Below, in pieces: positions 53,315-63,974 of a stretch of 64,000 bases of DNA (the first letter of the stretch is position 1; each line of letters begins with the position of its first letter). The position numbers and the translations under genes are program-made. The DNA comes from Caulobacter sp. Root655 (GTDB lineage: Bacteria; Pseudomonadota; Alphaproteobacteria; Caulobacterales; Caulobacteraceae): positions 348,701-412,700 of the forward strand of contig NZ_LMHC01000012.1 of the NCBI RefSeq assembly GCF_001427665.1, read 5' to 3'. The notes below the pieces were generated by a model. The model did not search any database. It was given only the letters and a program-made list of their open reading frames with translations, and had not been told where the DNA came from.

Positions 53315-54748
53315 CTAGGTTTGCGATGAAGGCACCACCTTCATAAGCGCCGGCTGCCCCTGTCCCTGGACCGCCTTGACCATCGGGAAATAGACCCCGA
53401 ACGTCGCGCCCTCGCCCTGCACGCTCTCGACGCACAGCCCGCCGCGGTGGCGGTTCATGATGTGCTTGACGATCGCCAGGCCAAGGCCCGTGCCCGACCG
53501 CTCGCCGCTCTTCTGGCCCTCGACGCGGTAGAACCGCTCGGTCAGGCGCGGCAGGTGCTCGCGCGCCAGGCCCGGCCCCTTGTCGCTGACCCGGAAGGAC
53601 GCGTAGCGCTCGTCCAGCGCGTGGTCCGGGGTCAGCAGCGACATCCGGGCCGCGGCCGGGTCGCGCGGCGCGGCGGCCATGTCGGCCGTCAGCCCGGAAA
53701 AGATCTCGACCCGGACCACACCCTCGCGCGGGGTATATTTCATGGCGTTGTCGACCAGGTTCTGGATTACCTGGACGATCTGGTCGCGGTCGCCCTCGAC
53801 CAGGGCCGCGCCGCGCGGCGGCAGGATGGGGTCGAAGGCCACCGCCTTGTCCTTGGCCTGGGGCGCCAAGGCGTCCAGCACGTCGATCGTGGCCATCACC
53901 AGGTCCACCTGGCCCAGGGGCGCGATGTGTTCGTTGAGCTCGATGCGCGACAGGCTCATCAGGTCGTCGATCAGCCGCGCCATCCGCTCGGCCTGGGCCT
54001 GCATGATGCCCAGGAACTTGTCGCGGGCCCCGACGTCGTCCTTGGCGTGGCCGCGCAGGGTCTCGATGAAGCCCGACAGCGAGGCCAGGGGCGTGCGCAG
54101 TTCATGGCTGGCGTTGGCCAGGAAATCGGCCCGGGTCCGCTCGCTGCGCCGGGTGTCGGTCTCGTCGCTGAGCACCAGCAGCGCCAGATGCGAACCGCGG
54201 GCGTCCACGCCCAGCGGCGCGCTGTGCGCCACCCACTCGCGGCCCTGGGCGCCGCCGCTGATATAGTCGGCCGACCGCCGCAGGCCGCCGAACAGGCTTT
54301 CGTCCACCGCCTCCAGCACCTGCGGATTGCGCATCGCCGACACCAGCAGCCCGCCGCGCGGCTGCAGCTTGAACAGCTCCCGCGCCGCGGCGTTGGCGAA
54401 GACGAAGCGCCGGCCGGTCAGGTCGTCGGCCTCCTCGGCGGCGATGACCATCAGCGGGTCGGGCAGGGTTTCGAGAATCAGGGCGAAGGGCGGCGGCTGG
54501 TCGACCGTCGCCGGAACCGGAACCGGGGCGGCCCAGCGATCGGGCTTGCGCAGCGCTCGGCGCGCCAGCAGCAGGCCCGCCGCGCCGCTGGCCAGGGCGA
54601 CGGGAATCGCCACGGCGAGATTGGCCCCGCCCACCAAGGCCAAGGCCAGCAAGGCCCCCGGGCCGACCAGCACCGCCGCCCACACGCCGACCGGCATGGT
54701 GCTGGACCCGTCCGAACGGGTCGGCGGTAACGGCGAGGCCATCGGCAT
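53315..54748 (-). CDS. phoR: Phosphate regulon sensor kinase PhoR
   Basis: 477 residues from the ATG at 54748 (or 54742). Two N-terminal membrane helices (about 18-64), a PAS-like region (about 85-200), then HisKA with His215 (ANASHELRTPLAS) and HATPase with VIQNLVDNAMKYTP, VSDKGPGLAR and GTGLGLAIVKH. It phosphorylates PhoB when phosphate is low. In Caulobacter phoR directly precedes pstC; here 2 kb separate them because of the insertion. An upstream ATG at 54829 adds an unlike segment. Confidence 0.94.
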   Translation of the reverse strand: MPMASPLPPTRSDGSSTMPVGVWAAVLVGPGALLALALVGGANLAVAIPVALASGAAGLLLARRALRKPDRWAAPVPVPATVDQPPPFALILETLPDPLMVIAAEEADDLTGRRFVFANAAARELFKLQPRGGLLVSAMRNPQVLEAVDESLFGGLRRSADYISGGAQGREWVAHSAPLGVDARGSHLALLVLSDETDTRRSERTRADFLANASHELRTPLASLSGFIETLRGHAKDDVGARDKFLGIMQAQAERMARLIDDLMSLSRIELNEHIAPLGQVDLVMATIDVLDALAPQAKDKAVAFDPILPPRGAALVEGDRDQIVQVIQNLVDNAMKYTPREGVVRVEIFSGLTADMAAAPRDPAAARMSLLTPDHALDERYASFRVSDKGPGLAREHLPRLTERFYRVEGQKSGERSGTGLGLAIVKHIMNRHRGGLCVESVQGEGATFGVYFPMVKAVQGQGQPALMKVVPSSQT

Positions 54749-54924
54749 GCGGCAGTCTCGATTTCCGAGGAAGGAGGGATTCGGCGAACCAGATATGGCG
54801 CCCCGGCAAGGCTTGCGATAGACCGTCAAACGCCTGGAAGCACGTCGTTAGCGGAAACCACCGCAATTTCGCCGCAACGTGCCGCAATCTGGGGTCTGGG
54901 TTTTTCTCCGAGGTGTCGTTCGTA

Positions 54925-57900
54925 ATGCAGCGCAAGGTCCTGGTCGCGACAGTCGCAACCGCTCCTCTCCTGGCCATGGCGTTCGGCGCTTATGCTGAGA
55001 CGGTCATCAACACGGCCACCACGGCCCCGGTCGCCACGGCGACCGCGACGGCGACTGGCCGTGACGACATCAGGATCGACGCCGCCGGCTCGATCAAGCC
55101 GACCCTCCCCGGGGCCATCGTCACCCTCAACAGCAACAACAAGGTGACCAACGCCGGCACGCTGGCGACGGTGGGGGTCGACAACTCGACCGGCATCCTG
55201 ATCCTCGGCGGCAATACCGGCACGGTGACCAACTCGCTCGCGATCAGCCTGACCGAGGACTACACCCCGACCGACGACGACAAGAACGCGGCCGGCGCGG
55301 CCGCGCCCGACGGCGACCTCGACGGTCCGTTCGCCAAGGGGACCAACCGCTACGGCGTCCGCCTGACCGGCCCCGGTGTCTTCACCGGCGACATCATCAA
55401 CGACACCGCCGGTTCGATCACCATCGAGGGCAACAACTCGGCCGGCATCTCGCTGGAAACCGGCCTGGTCGGCAACCTGACCAGCAAGGGCGCGATCACC
55501 GTCACCGGCGACAACAGCTACGGCGTCCATGTCGCCGGGCCCGTGACCGGCAACATCGTCCAGGGCGGCTCGGTCGCCGTCACGGGCCTGAACGCCACGG
55601 GCGTGGCGGTCGACGCCAACGTGACCGGCGCCTTCGCCCTTCAGGGCTCGGTGGCCACGACCGGCTATCGCTACACTACGCGTCCCGTCGAAACCGCTGT
55701 CGTCAAGTTCGACGCGGACGACCTCCTGCAGGGCGGACCGGCCGTGCGGATCGGCGGCAACGTCACCGGCGGCGTCCTGCTGAACGGACCGACCTTCTCG
55801 ACCGTCGTCGACGGCGCGGCCGCGACCACGACGACCACCACCATCACCTCGTCGACGACGCCAACGGCGTCGATCAGCACCTTCGGTGGCGCGCCCGCCC
55901 TGCTGATCGGCTCCGACACCCAGGCCGTGACGATCGGCGCGGTCGGCACGGCCGACAACGCCTACGGCCTGGTGTCCAAGGGCAGCATTTCGGCCAGCGG
56001 CGTCTATGACAAGGTCGCGGCGACCGCCGTGCAGATCGGCACCGGCGGCGCGACGGTCCAGGCCACGACCCTGGTTGGCGGGGCCCGCTTCGACGGCGCC
56101 GTCACCGCCAGTTCGCGGGACGCCAACGCCACGGGCGTCAACCTGACGGCCGGCGCCAACGCGCCGTCGATCTGGAACCGCGGCCAGATCACTTCGACCA
56201 GCGCGTCCTATGCCGGCTCGACCAACACCGGCGACGCGCGCGGCGTCGTGATCAACGCCGGCGCCAGCGCGACCAGCCTGAACAACAGCGGCTCCATCCA
56301 GGTGACCCGCAGCGGCGAAACCGGCAACGCGATCGGGGTCCTCGACGCGGCCGGCACGCTGACCAACGTCACCAACAGCGGCCAGATCGTCGCCCGGGTC
56401 GCGGCTCCGACCGCCAAGGCGGACGGCACGGCGCCCGCCACCGCCGCGGTCGCCACCGGCACGGCCATCGCCCTGGACCTCAGCGCCTCGACGGCCGGCG
56501 TCACGGTGAACCAGGTCGCCCCGACCTCGACCGCCATCACCACCACCTACCCCAGCGCCGATACGGTGACGTCGGCGTCCGCCACGACGGCCATCGGCGT
56601 GCCGCTGATCGTCGGCGACGTCCGCTTCGGCTCGGGCGCGGACACATTCAACGTCCAGAGCGGCACGGTTCTGGGCGGAATCTCGTTCGGCGCCGGGGCC
56701 GACACCCTGAACATCGGCGGCGGAGCCAGCGTGATCGGCGCCCTGCGCGATTCAGACGGCCAGCTGGCGGTCAACGTCGCCAAGGGTTCACTGGGCCTGA
56801 CCAACGCCGAGACCATCAACGTCACCAGCGTGAACCTGGGGGCGGACAGCAAAATCCTGTTCACCGCCGACCCCTCGGCCAACAACGGCGCGGGCGCCAA
56901 CACCCACATCGTGGCATCCGGCGCGGTCAACATCGCCTCCGGCGCCCAGGTGGGCCTGCAGCTGAAAAGCCTGCTGTCGGCGCCGACCAGCTACACCGTC
57001 ATCACCGGCGCCAGCCTGACGGCCGGCACGATCAACCAGGACCTGCTGGGCGGCACGCCCTACATGTACGTGGCCAGCAGCCGGACCGACGCCAACAACC
57101 TCTATCTCGACGTGCGCCGTCGCTCGGCCGCCGAGATCGGCATGAACGTGTCACAGGGCGGCGCCTATGACGCGGTGTTCGCCGCCCTGGGCAAGGACAC
57201 CCCCCTGGCCAACGCCTTCCTCGGCCAGACCACCAAGGACGGCTTCCTGGGCTATTACGACCAGATGATGCCCGACCAGGGCGAGGGCTTCTTCGCGGCG
57301 CTGCAGAACGCCAACCAGGCGATCTCGGCGGCGACCGCCTACCGGCCCGATCCGGGCGACCGCTACGGCCCCGACAGCATCTGGATCCAGGAGATCAACA
57401 CCCTGGTCCGCCGCGACACCGCCGACACCATGGGTTCGGACACCCAGGCCTTCGGCTTCGTCGGCGGCTATGAAGCCATGGGCGACGCCGGCGGCGCGCT
57501 GGGCCTGACCCTGGCCTATGTCAGCGTCGAGGAACACGACATCGCCGCCAAGGTGGGCGAGCAGACCACCGGCAACTTCGTCCAGCTGGGCGGCTACTGG
57601 CGCCGGTCGATCGGCGGCTGGCGGCTGAACGCCGGCGGCGGCGGCGGCTACGGCTGGTACACCGGCGACCGCGTGTTCTCCTCCGGCGACGCCAACAAGG
57701 ACGGCGTCGTCGACGTGACGCGGAAGAACCACGCCAAGTGGACCGGCGCGACGTTCAACGCCTTCGCCGGAACCGCCTACGAGGCCAAGTTCGGCCGCTA
57801 CTTCATCCGGCCGGAAGCGCGGCTCGACTACCTGTGGCTGCGTGAAGGCGAGCGCAAGGAAAGCGGCGGCGGCGCGGGCTTCGACCAGGTCGTCAAGCGG

Positions 57901-58218
57901 CGGACGTCCGACAGCCTCACCGCCGACGCGGGCGTGGCCTTCGGCGCCGACCTGGGCCAGACCGTCTGGTGGCGCCCCGAAGTGCGGGTCGGCTATCGCA
58001 AGACCCTGGCGGGCGACATCGGCGACACGGTCGCCAACTTCGTCGGCGGCACGCCCTTCACCCTGGCGGCTCTCAACGACAAGGAAGGCGCCATGACCCT
58101 GGGCTTCGCCATCCGGGCCGGCACGCCGATGTCCTACCTGGCGCTGGAGGCCAACGCCGAGTCCGCCAAGAAGCAGAAGCGCTACAACGTGAAGCTCACC
58201 GGCCGGGCGATGTTCTAG
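54925..58218 (+). CDS. Autotransporter (type Va) surface protein
   Basis: 1097 residues from the ATG at 54925, preceded by GAGG; a GTG at 54913 adds four. Signal peptide MQRKVLVATVATAPLLAMAFGAYA. The passenger (about 25-790) is a Gly/Thr/Asn-rich beta-helix with repeated NNSGSI, TNSGQI and GGISFGAGADTLNIGGGAS motifs, poor in Cys. The C-terminal about 290 residues form the autotransporter barrel (GPDSIWIQEINTL through VKLTGRAMF), ending in Phe as expected. It displays the passenger on the surface. It is divergent from phoR. A terminator lies 71 bases downstream. Confidence 0.9.
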   Translation: MQRKVLVATVATAPLLAMAFGAYAETVINTATTAPVATATATATGRDDIRIDAAGSIKPTLPGAIVTLNSNNKVTNAGTLATVGVDNSTGILILGGNTGTVTNSLAISLTEDYTPTDDDKNAAGAAAPDGDLDGPFAKGTNRYGVRLTGPGVFTGDIINDTAGSITIEGNNSAGISLETGLVGNLTSKGAITVTGDNSYGVHVAGPVTGNIVQGGSVAVTGLNATGVAVDANVTGAFALQGSVATTGYRYTTRPVETAVVKFDADDLLQGGPAVRIGGNVTGGVLLNGPTFSTVVDGAAATTTTTTITSSTTPTASISTFGGAPALLIGSDTQAVTIGAVGTADNAYGLVSKGSISASGVYDKVAATAVQIGTGGATVQATTLVGGARFDGAVTASSRDANATGVNLTAGANAPSIWNRGQITSTSASYAGSTNTGDARGVVINAGASATSLNNSGSIQVTRSGETGNAIGVLDAAGTLTNVTNSGQIVARVAAPTAKADGTAPATAAVATGTAIALDLSASTAGVTVNQVAPTSTAITTTYPSADTVTSASATTAIGVPLIVGDVRFGSGADTFNVQSGTVLGGISFGAGADTLNIGGGASVIGALRDSDGQLAVNVAKGSLGLTNAETINVTSVNLGADSKILFTADPSANNGAGANTHIVASGAVNIASGAQVGLQLKSLLSAPTSYTVITGASLTAGTINQDLLGGTPYMYVASSRTDANNLYLDVRRRSAAEIGMNVSQGGAYDAVFAALGKDTPLANAFLGQTTKDGFLGYYDQMMPDQGEGFFAALQNANQAISAATAYRPDPGDRYGPDSIWIQEINTLVRRDTADTMGSDTQAFGFVGGYEAMGDAGGALGLTLAYVSVEEHDIAAKVGEQTTGNFVQLGGYWRRSIGGWRLNAGGGGGYGWYTGDRVFSSGDANKDGVVDVTRKNHAKWTGATFNAFAGTAYEAKFGRYFIRPEARLDYLWLREGERKESGGGAGFDQVVKRRTSDSLTADAGVAFGADLGQTVWWRPEVRVGYRKTLAGDIGDTVANFVGGTPFTLAALNDKEGAMTLGFAIRAGTPMSYLALEANAESAKKQKRYNVKLTGRAMF

Positions 58219-58288
58219 GACCTGGACCACCGCCTTTCCGGCGCCCCAGGGGCCTTGGAAAGCGACCCAAGAGAACAACAATCGACAA

Positions 58289-58315
58289 GGCCCGCGCCTC
58301 GGCGCGGGCCTTTTT
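58289..58315 (+). terminator. Rho-independent terminator after autotransporter
   Basis: GGCCCGCGCC (58289-58298) pairs with GGCGCGGGCC (58301-58310) followed by TTTTT. The nominal loop is two bases, so the top pairs must open. Position and T-run make it convincing. Confidence 0.85.
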
Positions 58316-58402
58316 CGTTTGGATTCCAAGGCTCTATGCGATCATCGGTCACAGCCTGAAGGAAAACTCAAAGCCTCCCGCCCTAATCTCCATTTAACGG
58401 GT

Positions 58403-58424
58403 AGGAATAATGTTCTTTTTTCCT
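58403..58424 (+). promoter_or_regulatory. AT-rich imperfect palindrome before porin gene
   Basis: AGGAATAATG and CTTTTTTCCT flank a short centre, an AT-rich patch out of character with the surroundings, 44 bases before the porin start. It may be a regulator site, for example of sulfur or phosphate control. Only the pattern supports it. Confidence 0.35.
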
Positions 58425-58467
58425 GATCAACATCGGCGCCGGCCAAGGCCGCCGAGAGGGGAAGACC

Positions 58468-59925
58468 ATGATCAAAGCCAATACCGCCTTGCGCGCCGTC
58501 CTGATCGGAGGCGCATCGCTCTTCGTCATGACCGGCGCGGCCCAAGCCCAGAGCACCTCAGGGGCCGCCCAGACGCCTGAGCAGCAGCAGGCCCGCATCG
58601 AGGCCCTGGAAGCCCAGCTCGAAGCCCTGTCCGGCCAGATCGCCGACCTCAAGGCCGCGACCGCCGCCAGCCTCAAGGACGTCCGCACCGCCCAGGCCGC
58701 CACCACCGTCAGCATCGCCGGCGGCAAGCCGACCATCGCCTCGGGCGACGGCGCCTTCAGCGCCACGGTCCATGCCGTGATGCAGCTGGACGCCACCTGG
58801 TACAATCAGGACAGCGGCCTGCCGGCCGCCGTCACCGCCCGCGACCTCAACAGCGGCGCCAACTTCCGCCGCGCCCGCCTGGGCGTCGACGGCAAGGCCT
58901 TCAAGAACTTCGACTACGGCGTGCTGCTGGACTTCGGCGGCTCGGGCACGGACGGGGCCGGTCAGCTGCAGGAGATCTACCTGCAGTACAACTACGCGCC
59001 CTTCAAAGTGAAGGTCGGGGCCTTCGCGCCGAACCTCGGCCTGGAAGACGCCGCCTCGACCAACGGTTCGCTGTTCCCCGAGCGGCCTTCGGCGGCGGAG
59101 GCCGCGCGCGGCCTGGCCGGCGCCGACCGCCGCATCTCGCTGCAGGCCCAGGCCGTCGGCGAGCGCTGGATCATCTCGGGCGCGGTGACCGGCGCGAAGG
59201 CCGGCGACAGCGCCACCTTCGACGAGCAGTTGGGCTATGTCGGCCGCGTCGCCTTCGTGCCGTTCAAGGGTTACGATTGGTTGATCCATACCGGCGTCAA
59301 CGCCAGCCTGGTGGCCCAGCCGGCCCAGACCGCCCTGGCCGGCGCCTACCCCATCACCATCGAGGACCGCCCCGAGCTGCGCACCGACGGCACGCGCCTG
59401 GTCAGCAGCGGGGCCATCGACTCGTCGGGCGCCCGCCACTACGGCTTCGAACTGGCCGCCCAGAAGAAGAACTTCCTGATCCAGGGCGAGTATTTCGATA
59501 TCGCGCTGGACCGTCGCAACCGCGCCGCCAACGTCACCGATCCGAAGTTCAGCGGCTGGTACGTCGAGGGCGGCTGGGTGCTGACCGGCGAGGCGCGCAA
59601 GTACAACGCCGCGAATTTCGCCTTCGACGCCCCGACCATCGACAATCCGTTCGACCCCAAGGCCGGCAAGTGGGGCGCCTGGGAACTGGCGGCCCGCTAT
59701 TCGGTGCTCGACCTGAACCACCACGAATACGCCACCGTGGCGGCCGACCGGGTGCGCGGCGGCGTGCAGGAGATCGTCAGCGCCGGGATCAACTGGTTCC
59801 CCAATTCGGTGACCAAGTTCTCGCTGGACTACCTGGACGTCGACGTCGACCGCCGTGACACGGCGGGCGCGCTGATCGGCCAGAGCTACAAGGCCGTCAA
59901 CCTGCGCAGCCAGTACGCGTTCTAA
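58468..59925 (+). CDS. OprO/OprP-like porin
   Basis: 485 residues. Signal peptide to about 28 ([17 protein letters not shown]), then a coiled-coil stretch ([20 protein letters not shown], about 38-70), and a beta-barrel that starts [18 protein letters not shown] and [14 protein letters not shown] and ends NLRSQYAF with the terminal Phe. OprO/P porins select phosphate or pyrophosphate; the neighbour 68 bases downstream is a sulfate-binding protein, so an anion such as sulfate is also possible. GAGAGGGGAAG lies before the start. Confidence 0.88.
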   Translation: MIKANTALRAVLIGGASLFVMTGAAQAQSTSGAAQTPEQQQARIEALEAQLEALSGQIADLKAATAASLKDVRTAQAATTVSIAGGKPTIASGDGAFSATVHAVMQLDATWYNQDSGLPAAVTARDLNSGANFRRARLGVDGKAFKNFDYGVLLDFGGSGTDGAGQLQEIYLQYNYAPFKVKVGAFAPNLGLEDAASTNGSLFPERPSAAEAARGLAGADRRISLQAQAVGERWIISGAVTGAKAGDSATFDEQLGYVGRVAFVPFKGYDWLIHTGVNASLVAQPAQTALAGAYPITIEDRPELRTDGTRLVSSGAIDSSGARHYGFELAAQKKNFLIQGEYFDIALDRRNRAANVTDPKFSGWYVEGGWVLTGEARKYNAANFAFDAPTIDNPFDPKAGKWGAWELAARYSVLDLNHHEYATVAADRVRGGVQEIVSAGINWFPNSVTKFSLDYLDVDVDRRDTAGALIGQSYKAVNLRSQYAF

Positions 59926-59993
59926 TCACGAGCGATCCGGCGGGCCGAACGCCCAGCCTTCAAGACCAACCTTTTCACGCGAGCGACATCGCC

Positions 59994-61046
59994 ATGACCC
60001 ACGATCTGAAGACCCCCACGCGACGCGGCCTTCTGGGCTCGGCCACGGCCGGAGCCGCCGCCCTGGCCGTGCCCGCCGCCCTGGCCGGTCCGGCCCAGGC
60101 CCGGGGCGTTAAGCCGTTGACCCTGCTGAACGTCAGCTACGACCCGACGCGCGAGCTCTACAAGGACATCAACGCCGCCTACGCCAAGTACTGGAAGGAA
60201 AAGGTCGGCCAAGACCTGACCATCAACCAGAGCCATGGCGGCTCGGGCAAACAGGCCCGGTCGGTGATCGACGGCCTGCAGGCCGACGTCGTCACCCTGG
60301 CGCTCGCCTATGACATCGACGAAATCGCCGCCAGGGCCAAGCTGCTGCCCGCCAACTGGCAGTCGCGTCTGCCGGACAATTCGACCCCCTACACCTCGAC
60401 GATCGTGTTCCTGGTCCGCAAGGGCAATCCCTGGAAGATCAAGGATTGGAACGACCTGGTGAAGCCGGGCATCGACGTGATCACGCCCAACCCCAAGACC
60501 TCGGGCGGGGCGCGCTGGAACTACCTGGCCGCCTGGGCCTGGGCCCTGAAGCAGCCGGGCGGCAACCCGGCCAAGGCCGAGGCCTTCGTCGGCGAACTGT
60601 TCAAGCACGTGCCGGTGCTCGACACCGGCGCGCGCGGCGCGACCACCAGCTTCACCCAGCGCGGCCTGGGCGATGTGCTGCTGTCGTGGGAGAACGAGGC
60701 CTACCTGGCGCAGGAGGAATTGCCGGGCAAGTTCGACATCGTCTACCCGTCGCTGTCGATCCTGGCCGAGCCGCCAGTGGCCGTGGTCGACAGGAACGTC
60801 GACCGCCACAAGACCCGCCTGGCCGCCGAGGGCTATCTGAACTTCCTCTACAGCCCCATCGCCCAGGACCTGATCGGCAAGAACTACTACCGTCCGCGCA
60901 ACGCGGCGGCGGCGGCCAAATACGCCGCCCGGTTCAAGAAGATCCCGCTGGTGACGATCGACGACACCTTCGGCGGCTGGAAGAAGGCCCAGGCCACCCA
61001 CTTCGCCGACGGCGGCGTCTTCGACCGGATCTATCGCCCGAAATAG
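59994..61046 (+). CDS. Sulfate/thiosulfate-binding periplasmic protein
   Basis: 350 residues. A Tat-type leader [20 protein letters not shown], then the binding-protein fold typical of sulfate (Sbp/CysP) proteins: [53 protein letters not shown] and [20 protein letters not shown]. The conserved SHGGSG binds sulfate. It delivers sulfate to a CysTWA transporter that is not in the window. It may be co-transcribed with the porin. Confidence 0.93.
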   Translation: MTHDLKTPTRRGLLGSATAGAAALAVPAALAGPAQARGVKPLTLLNVSYDPTRELYKDINAAYAKYWKEKVGQDLTINQSHGGSGKQARSVIDGLQADVVTLALAYDIDEIAARAKLLPANWQSRLPDNSTPYTSTIVFLVRKGNPWKIKDWNDLVKPGIDVITPNPKTSGGARWNYLAAWAWALKQPGGNPAKAEAFVGELFKHVPVLDTGARGATTSFTQRGLGDVLLSWENEAYLAQEELPGKFDIVYPSLSILAEPPVAVVDRNVDRHKTRLAAEGYLNFLYSPIAQDLIGKNYYRPRNAAAAAKYAARFKKIPLVTIDDTFGGWKKAQATHFADGGVFDRIYRPK

Positions 61047-61198
61047 GCCGACCACGGACCACGCGGCGTGCTCTAGGCGGCGGGAACCCTCACCGGGTTT
61101 CCGCCGCCATGCGTTTTGGGCCAGTATCCGGAACCCGTCTCCCTGACCGGCGTTTCGGGAACCACGGGGGCGTAGAGGCCGGGTCGGGCGTTTCAAAC

Positions 61199-62308
61199 AT
61201 GACGGACATCACCCAGTCGGAACGCGCGGCGAAGCCACCAACCGCCGAGCACGACCTTCGCGATCCTTTCGCCGCCGCGATCCGGGCCACGCGGATGGCG
61301 ATGATCGTCACCGACCCCCGCCAGGCCGACAATCCGATCATCTTCGCCAACGACGCCTTCCTGAAGTTGACCGGCTATCCGCGTGACGAGGTGATCGGCC
61401 GCAACTGCCGGTTCCTGCAAGGTCCCGACACCGATCCGGTCCAGGCCGACCGGGTTCGGGAGGCCATCGCCAAGGGCGAGGACGCGGTCGTGGACATCCT
61501 CAACTATCGCAAGGACGGCTCCACGTTCTGGAACGCCCTCCACCTGTCGCCGGTTCGCGACAAGACCGGCGAGGTCACCTACTTCTTCGCCTCCCAGCTC
61601 GACGTCAGCGACAGCAAGCGCCTGGCGTCGGAACGGGACGATGTCCGCGACCGGCTGGAAGCCGCCGTCGCCGACCGGACCCACGAACTGAGCCAGGCCC
61701 TGGACCAGAAGACCGCCCTGCTCCACGAGGTCGACCATCGGGTCAAGAACAACCTCCAGCTCATTTCCTCGCTGCTGCTGTTGCAGAACCGCCGGGTCAC
61801 CGACCCCGCCGTGAAGGCCTCCCTGCGCGGCATGCTGGAACGGGTCAGCGCCATCGCCACCGTTCACCGCCGGCTGTTCCAGAGCGATGACGTCGAGCGC
61901 TTCGACGTCTCGGCCTTCGTGCGCGACCTGGTCAGCGACATGGTGGGGTCGGCGCGACGCGACGACGTCAAGGTGCAGTTGGACCTGGAACGGGTCGATG
62001 TCGCCGCCGCCAAGGCCGCGCCCCTGGCGCTGGTGATCAGCGAGCTGTTCTCCAACGCCCTGCGCCATGCGTTCCCCATAGGACACAGTGGCGATATTTT
62101 CGTCGGCATCGCCCGCTCCGACGACGATCTCCGGATCGAAATTACCGACAACGGCGTTGGACTTGAGAATTCCGCGTCTTCGGGCGGGTTCGGTCTGACT
62201 ATCGTCCAGTTGCTCTGCCAGCAATTGAAGGCCAGATCCGAGACCACGTCGGCCGAACCCGGAACCCGTGTCGTGGTGCACATGCCGGTTGACGGCGTTC
62301 ATCACTGA
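61199..62308 (+). CDS. lovK: LOV-domain blue-light histidine kinase
   Basis: 369 residues from the ATG at 61199. The LOV domain (about 25-135) has the flavin-linked Cys70 in [14 protein letters not shown] short helix precedes the HWE/HisKA_2-type kinase with phosphoacceptor His180 ([26 protein letters not shown]) and an ATPase domain with [16 protein letters not shown] and ITDNGVGL. The numbering of both residues agrees with that of Caulobacter LovK, which controls adhesion and the general stress response in blue light. Downstream lovR is its partner. Confidence 0.95.
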   Translation: MTDITQSERAAKPPTAEHDLRDPFAAAIRATRMAMIVTDPRQADNPIIFANDAFLKLTGYPRDEVIGRNCRFLQGPDTDPVQADRVREAIAKGEDAVVDILNYRKDGSTFWNALHLSPVRDKTGEVTYFFASQLDVSDSKRLASERDDVRDRLEAAVADRTHELSQALDQKTALLHEVDHRVKNNLQLISSLLLLQNRRVTDPAVKASLRGMLERVSAIATVHRRLFQSDDVERFDVSAFVRDLVSDMVGSARRDDVKVQLDLERVDVAAAKAAPLALVISELFSNALRHAFPIGHSGDIFVGIARSDDDLRIEITDNGVGLENSASSGGFGLTIVQLLCQQLKARSETTSAEPGTRVVVHMPVDGVHH

Positions 62309-62326
62309 GGAAGGTCGGATTTGGTG

Positions 62327-62791
62327 ATGAACGGGCGCCCGCTCGACGTGTTGATCGTGGAAGACGAAGTCCTTCTGGCCACCGAGCTGGAATTTCTGCT
62401 CGACGAGGTCGGCTACCATACGGTCGGCCACGCCATGAGTTCCGACGAGGCCATGGCCATGGCCAACGACCTGCATCCCGACCTCGCCCTGGTCGATGTC
62501 CACCTGCGCGACGGTCCGACCGGCGTCGAGGTGGCGCGCAGGATTCATGACGACTGCGGTGGCGTGGCGCTGTTCATGACCGCCAACCTCAAGCGCCTGC
62601 CCGACGATTTCGCCGGGGCCTGCGGGGTGATCGGCAAGCCCTATTCCTCGCATGGCGTGAAGACCGCCCTGTCCTACCTCTCGGCCTGCCTGCGCGACGG
62701 TCGGGCGCCCGGCCAGCCGCCCATCGGGCTGGAGCTGGCGCCGGCCTACGCCTCGCGTTGGGGCGTGTCCGCCATGCCGCGCGCCGTCTAG
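62327..62791 (+). CDS. lovR: Single-domain response regulator, LovK partner
   Basis: 154 residues from ATG 62327; GTG 62324 or TTG 62321 are nearby alternatives, with GAGGAAGG at 62308-62315 as ribosome site. Receiver fold: VLIVEDEVLLATELEFLL, Asp57 in LALVDVHLRDGPTG, Thr/Ala switch at FMTANL and GKPYS. No output domain, only a short tail. In Caulobacter LovR acts with LovK. It begins 18 bases after the lovK stop codon. Confidence 0.93.
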   Translation: MNGRPLDVLIVEDEVLLATELEFLLDEVGYHTVGHAMSSDEAMAMANDLHPDLALVDVHLRDGPTGVEVARRIHDDCGGVALFMTANLKRLPDDFAGACGVIGKPYSSHGVKTALSYLSACLRDGRAPGQPPIGLELAPAYASRWGVSAMPRAV

Positions 62792-62848
62792 AGTTCGGGC
62801 ACGATCGAACGGCCGGAATAGCCAAGAAATATCAGCATCTTAAATCGG

Positions 62849-62954
62849 GTTGTCATCCCGGAAGCCTCGCAGAGGCTGTCCGGGACCCAGGGGCCGACGC
62901 GATGCGGTGGCCCTGGGTCCCGGCCTTCCGCTTCGCTACAGCCGGGATGACAAC
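62849..62954. repeat. Inverted repeat, family B copy 3
   Basis: Nearly identical to the copy at 6392-6498, from GTTGTCATCCCGGAAGCCTC to CCGGGATGACAAC. It lies between lovR and argB. Confidence 0.9.
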
Positions 62955-62999
62955 AACAGGGGGCGTCAACCGAGTTCCTTCCCCATGTAAAGGCGGCGC

Positions 63000-63974
63000 G
63001 TGACAGGGGGGGCGGGGTCCGCTATCGAGGCGCGCCTTTCGCCTTACAGGACCGCCGCCTTGACCGACGTCGCCGAGGAAGCGGGCTGGGCCACCGCCAA
63101 GACCCTGGCCGAAGCCCTGCCCTATATCCAGATCTACGACCGCGAGACGGTGGTGATCAAATACGGCGGTCACGCCATGGGCCAGGAGCAGGTAGCCAAG
63201 CTGTTCGCGGCCGACGCCGTGCTGCTCAAGCTGCTGGGCGTCCACCCCGTGGTGGTGCACGGCGGCGGCCCGCAGATCAGCCGCATGCTCGACAAGGCCG
63301 GTGTCAAGTCGACCTTCGTCGACGGGCTGCGCGTCACCGACGAGGCCACCATGGAAGTGGCCGAGATGGTGCTGTCGGGCGCCATCAACAAGGAAATCGC
63401 CAACTGGATCACCCTGGCCGGCGCCGAGGCCGACGTCCGCGGCGTGGGTCTGTCGGGCAAGGACGCCCGGCTGATCACCGCCGAGAAGGTGACCCGCACC
63501 AAGCGCGACCCCGACAGCAACATCGAGCAGGTCGTCGACCTGGGCTTCGTGGGCGAGCCGACCAAGATCGACCCGCACATCATCCAGGCGCTGCTGACCT
63601 CCGAGACCGACTACATCCCGGTGATCGCCCCGATCGGCGTGTCGGAAGCCGGCCAGACCTTCAACATCAACGCCGACACCGTGGCCGGCGCCCTGGCTGG
63701 GGCGCTGAAGGCCAAGCGCATGCTGATGCTGACCGACATCGCCGGCGTGCTGGACGGCGAGGGAAACCTCATCCGCCAGATGACCATCGCCGAGGCGCGC
63801 GGCCTGATCGAGAGCGGCGTGGCCAGCGGCGGCATGATCCCCAAGCTGGAAAACGCCATCCACGCCGTGGAATCCGGCGTCGAGGCCGTGGTCATCCTGG
63901 ACGGCCGCCGTCCCCACGCCATGCTGGTCGAACTGTTCAGCGAGCACGGCGCGGGCACGCTGATCTCGAAATGA
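63000..63974 (+). CDS. argB: Acetylglutamate kinase
   Basis: 324 residues from GTG 63000, with AAAGGCGG just before; a TTG at 63060 is another possible start and would give a more standard 304. It phosphorylates N-acetylglutamate in arginine synthesis. Motifs: [68 protein letters not shown]. The window ends 26 bases later. Confidence 0.96.
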   Translation: MTGGAGSAIEARLSPYRTAALTDVAEEAGWATAKTLAEALPYIQIYDRETVVIKYGGHAMGQEQVAKLFAADAVLLKLLGVHPVVVHGGGPQISRMLDKAGVKSTFVDGLRVTDEATMEVAEMVLSGAINKEIANWITLAGAEADVRGVGLSGKDARLITAEKVTRTKRDPDSNIEQVVDLGFVGEPTKIDPHIIQALLTSETDYIPVIAPIGVSEAGQTFNINADTVAGALAGALKAKRMLMLTDIAGVLDGEGNLIRQMTIAEARGLIESGVASGGMIPKLENAIHAVESGVEAVVILDGRRPHAMLVELFSEHGAGTLISK

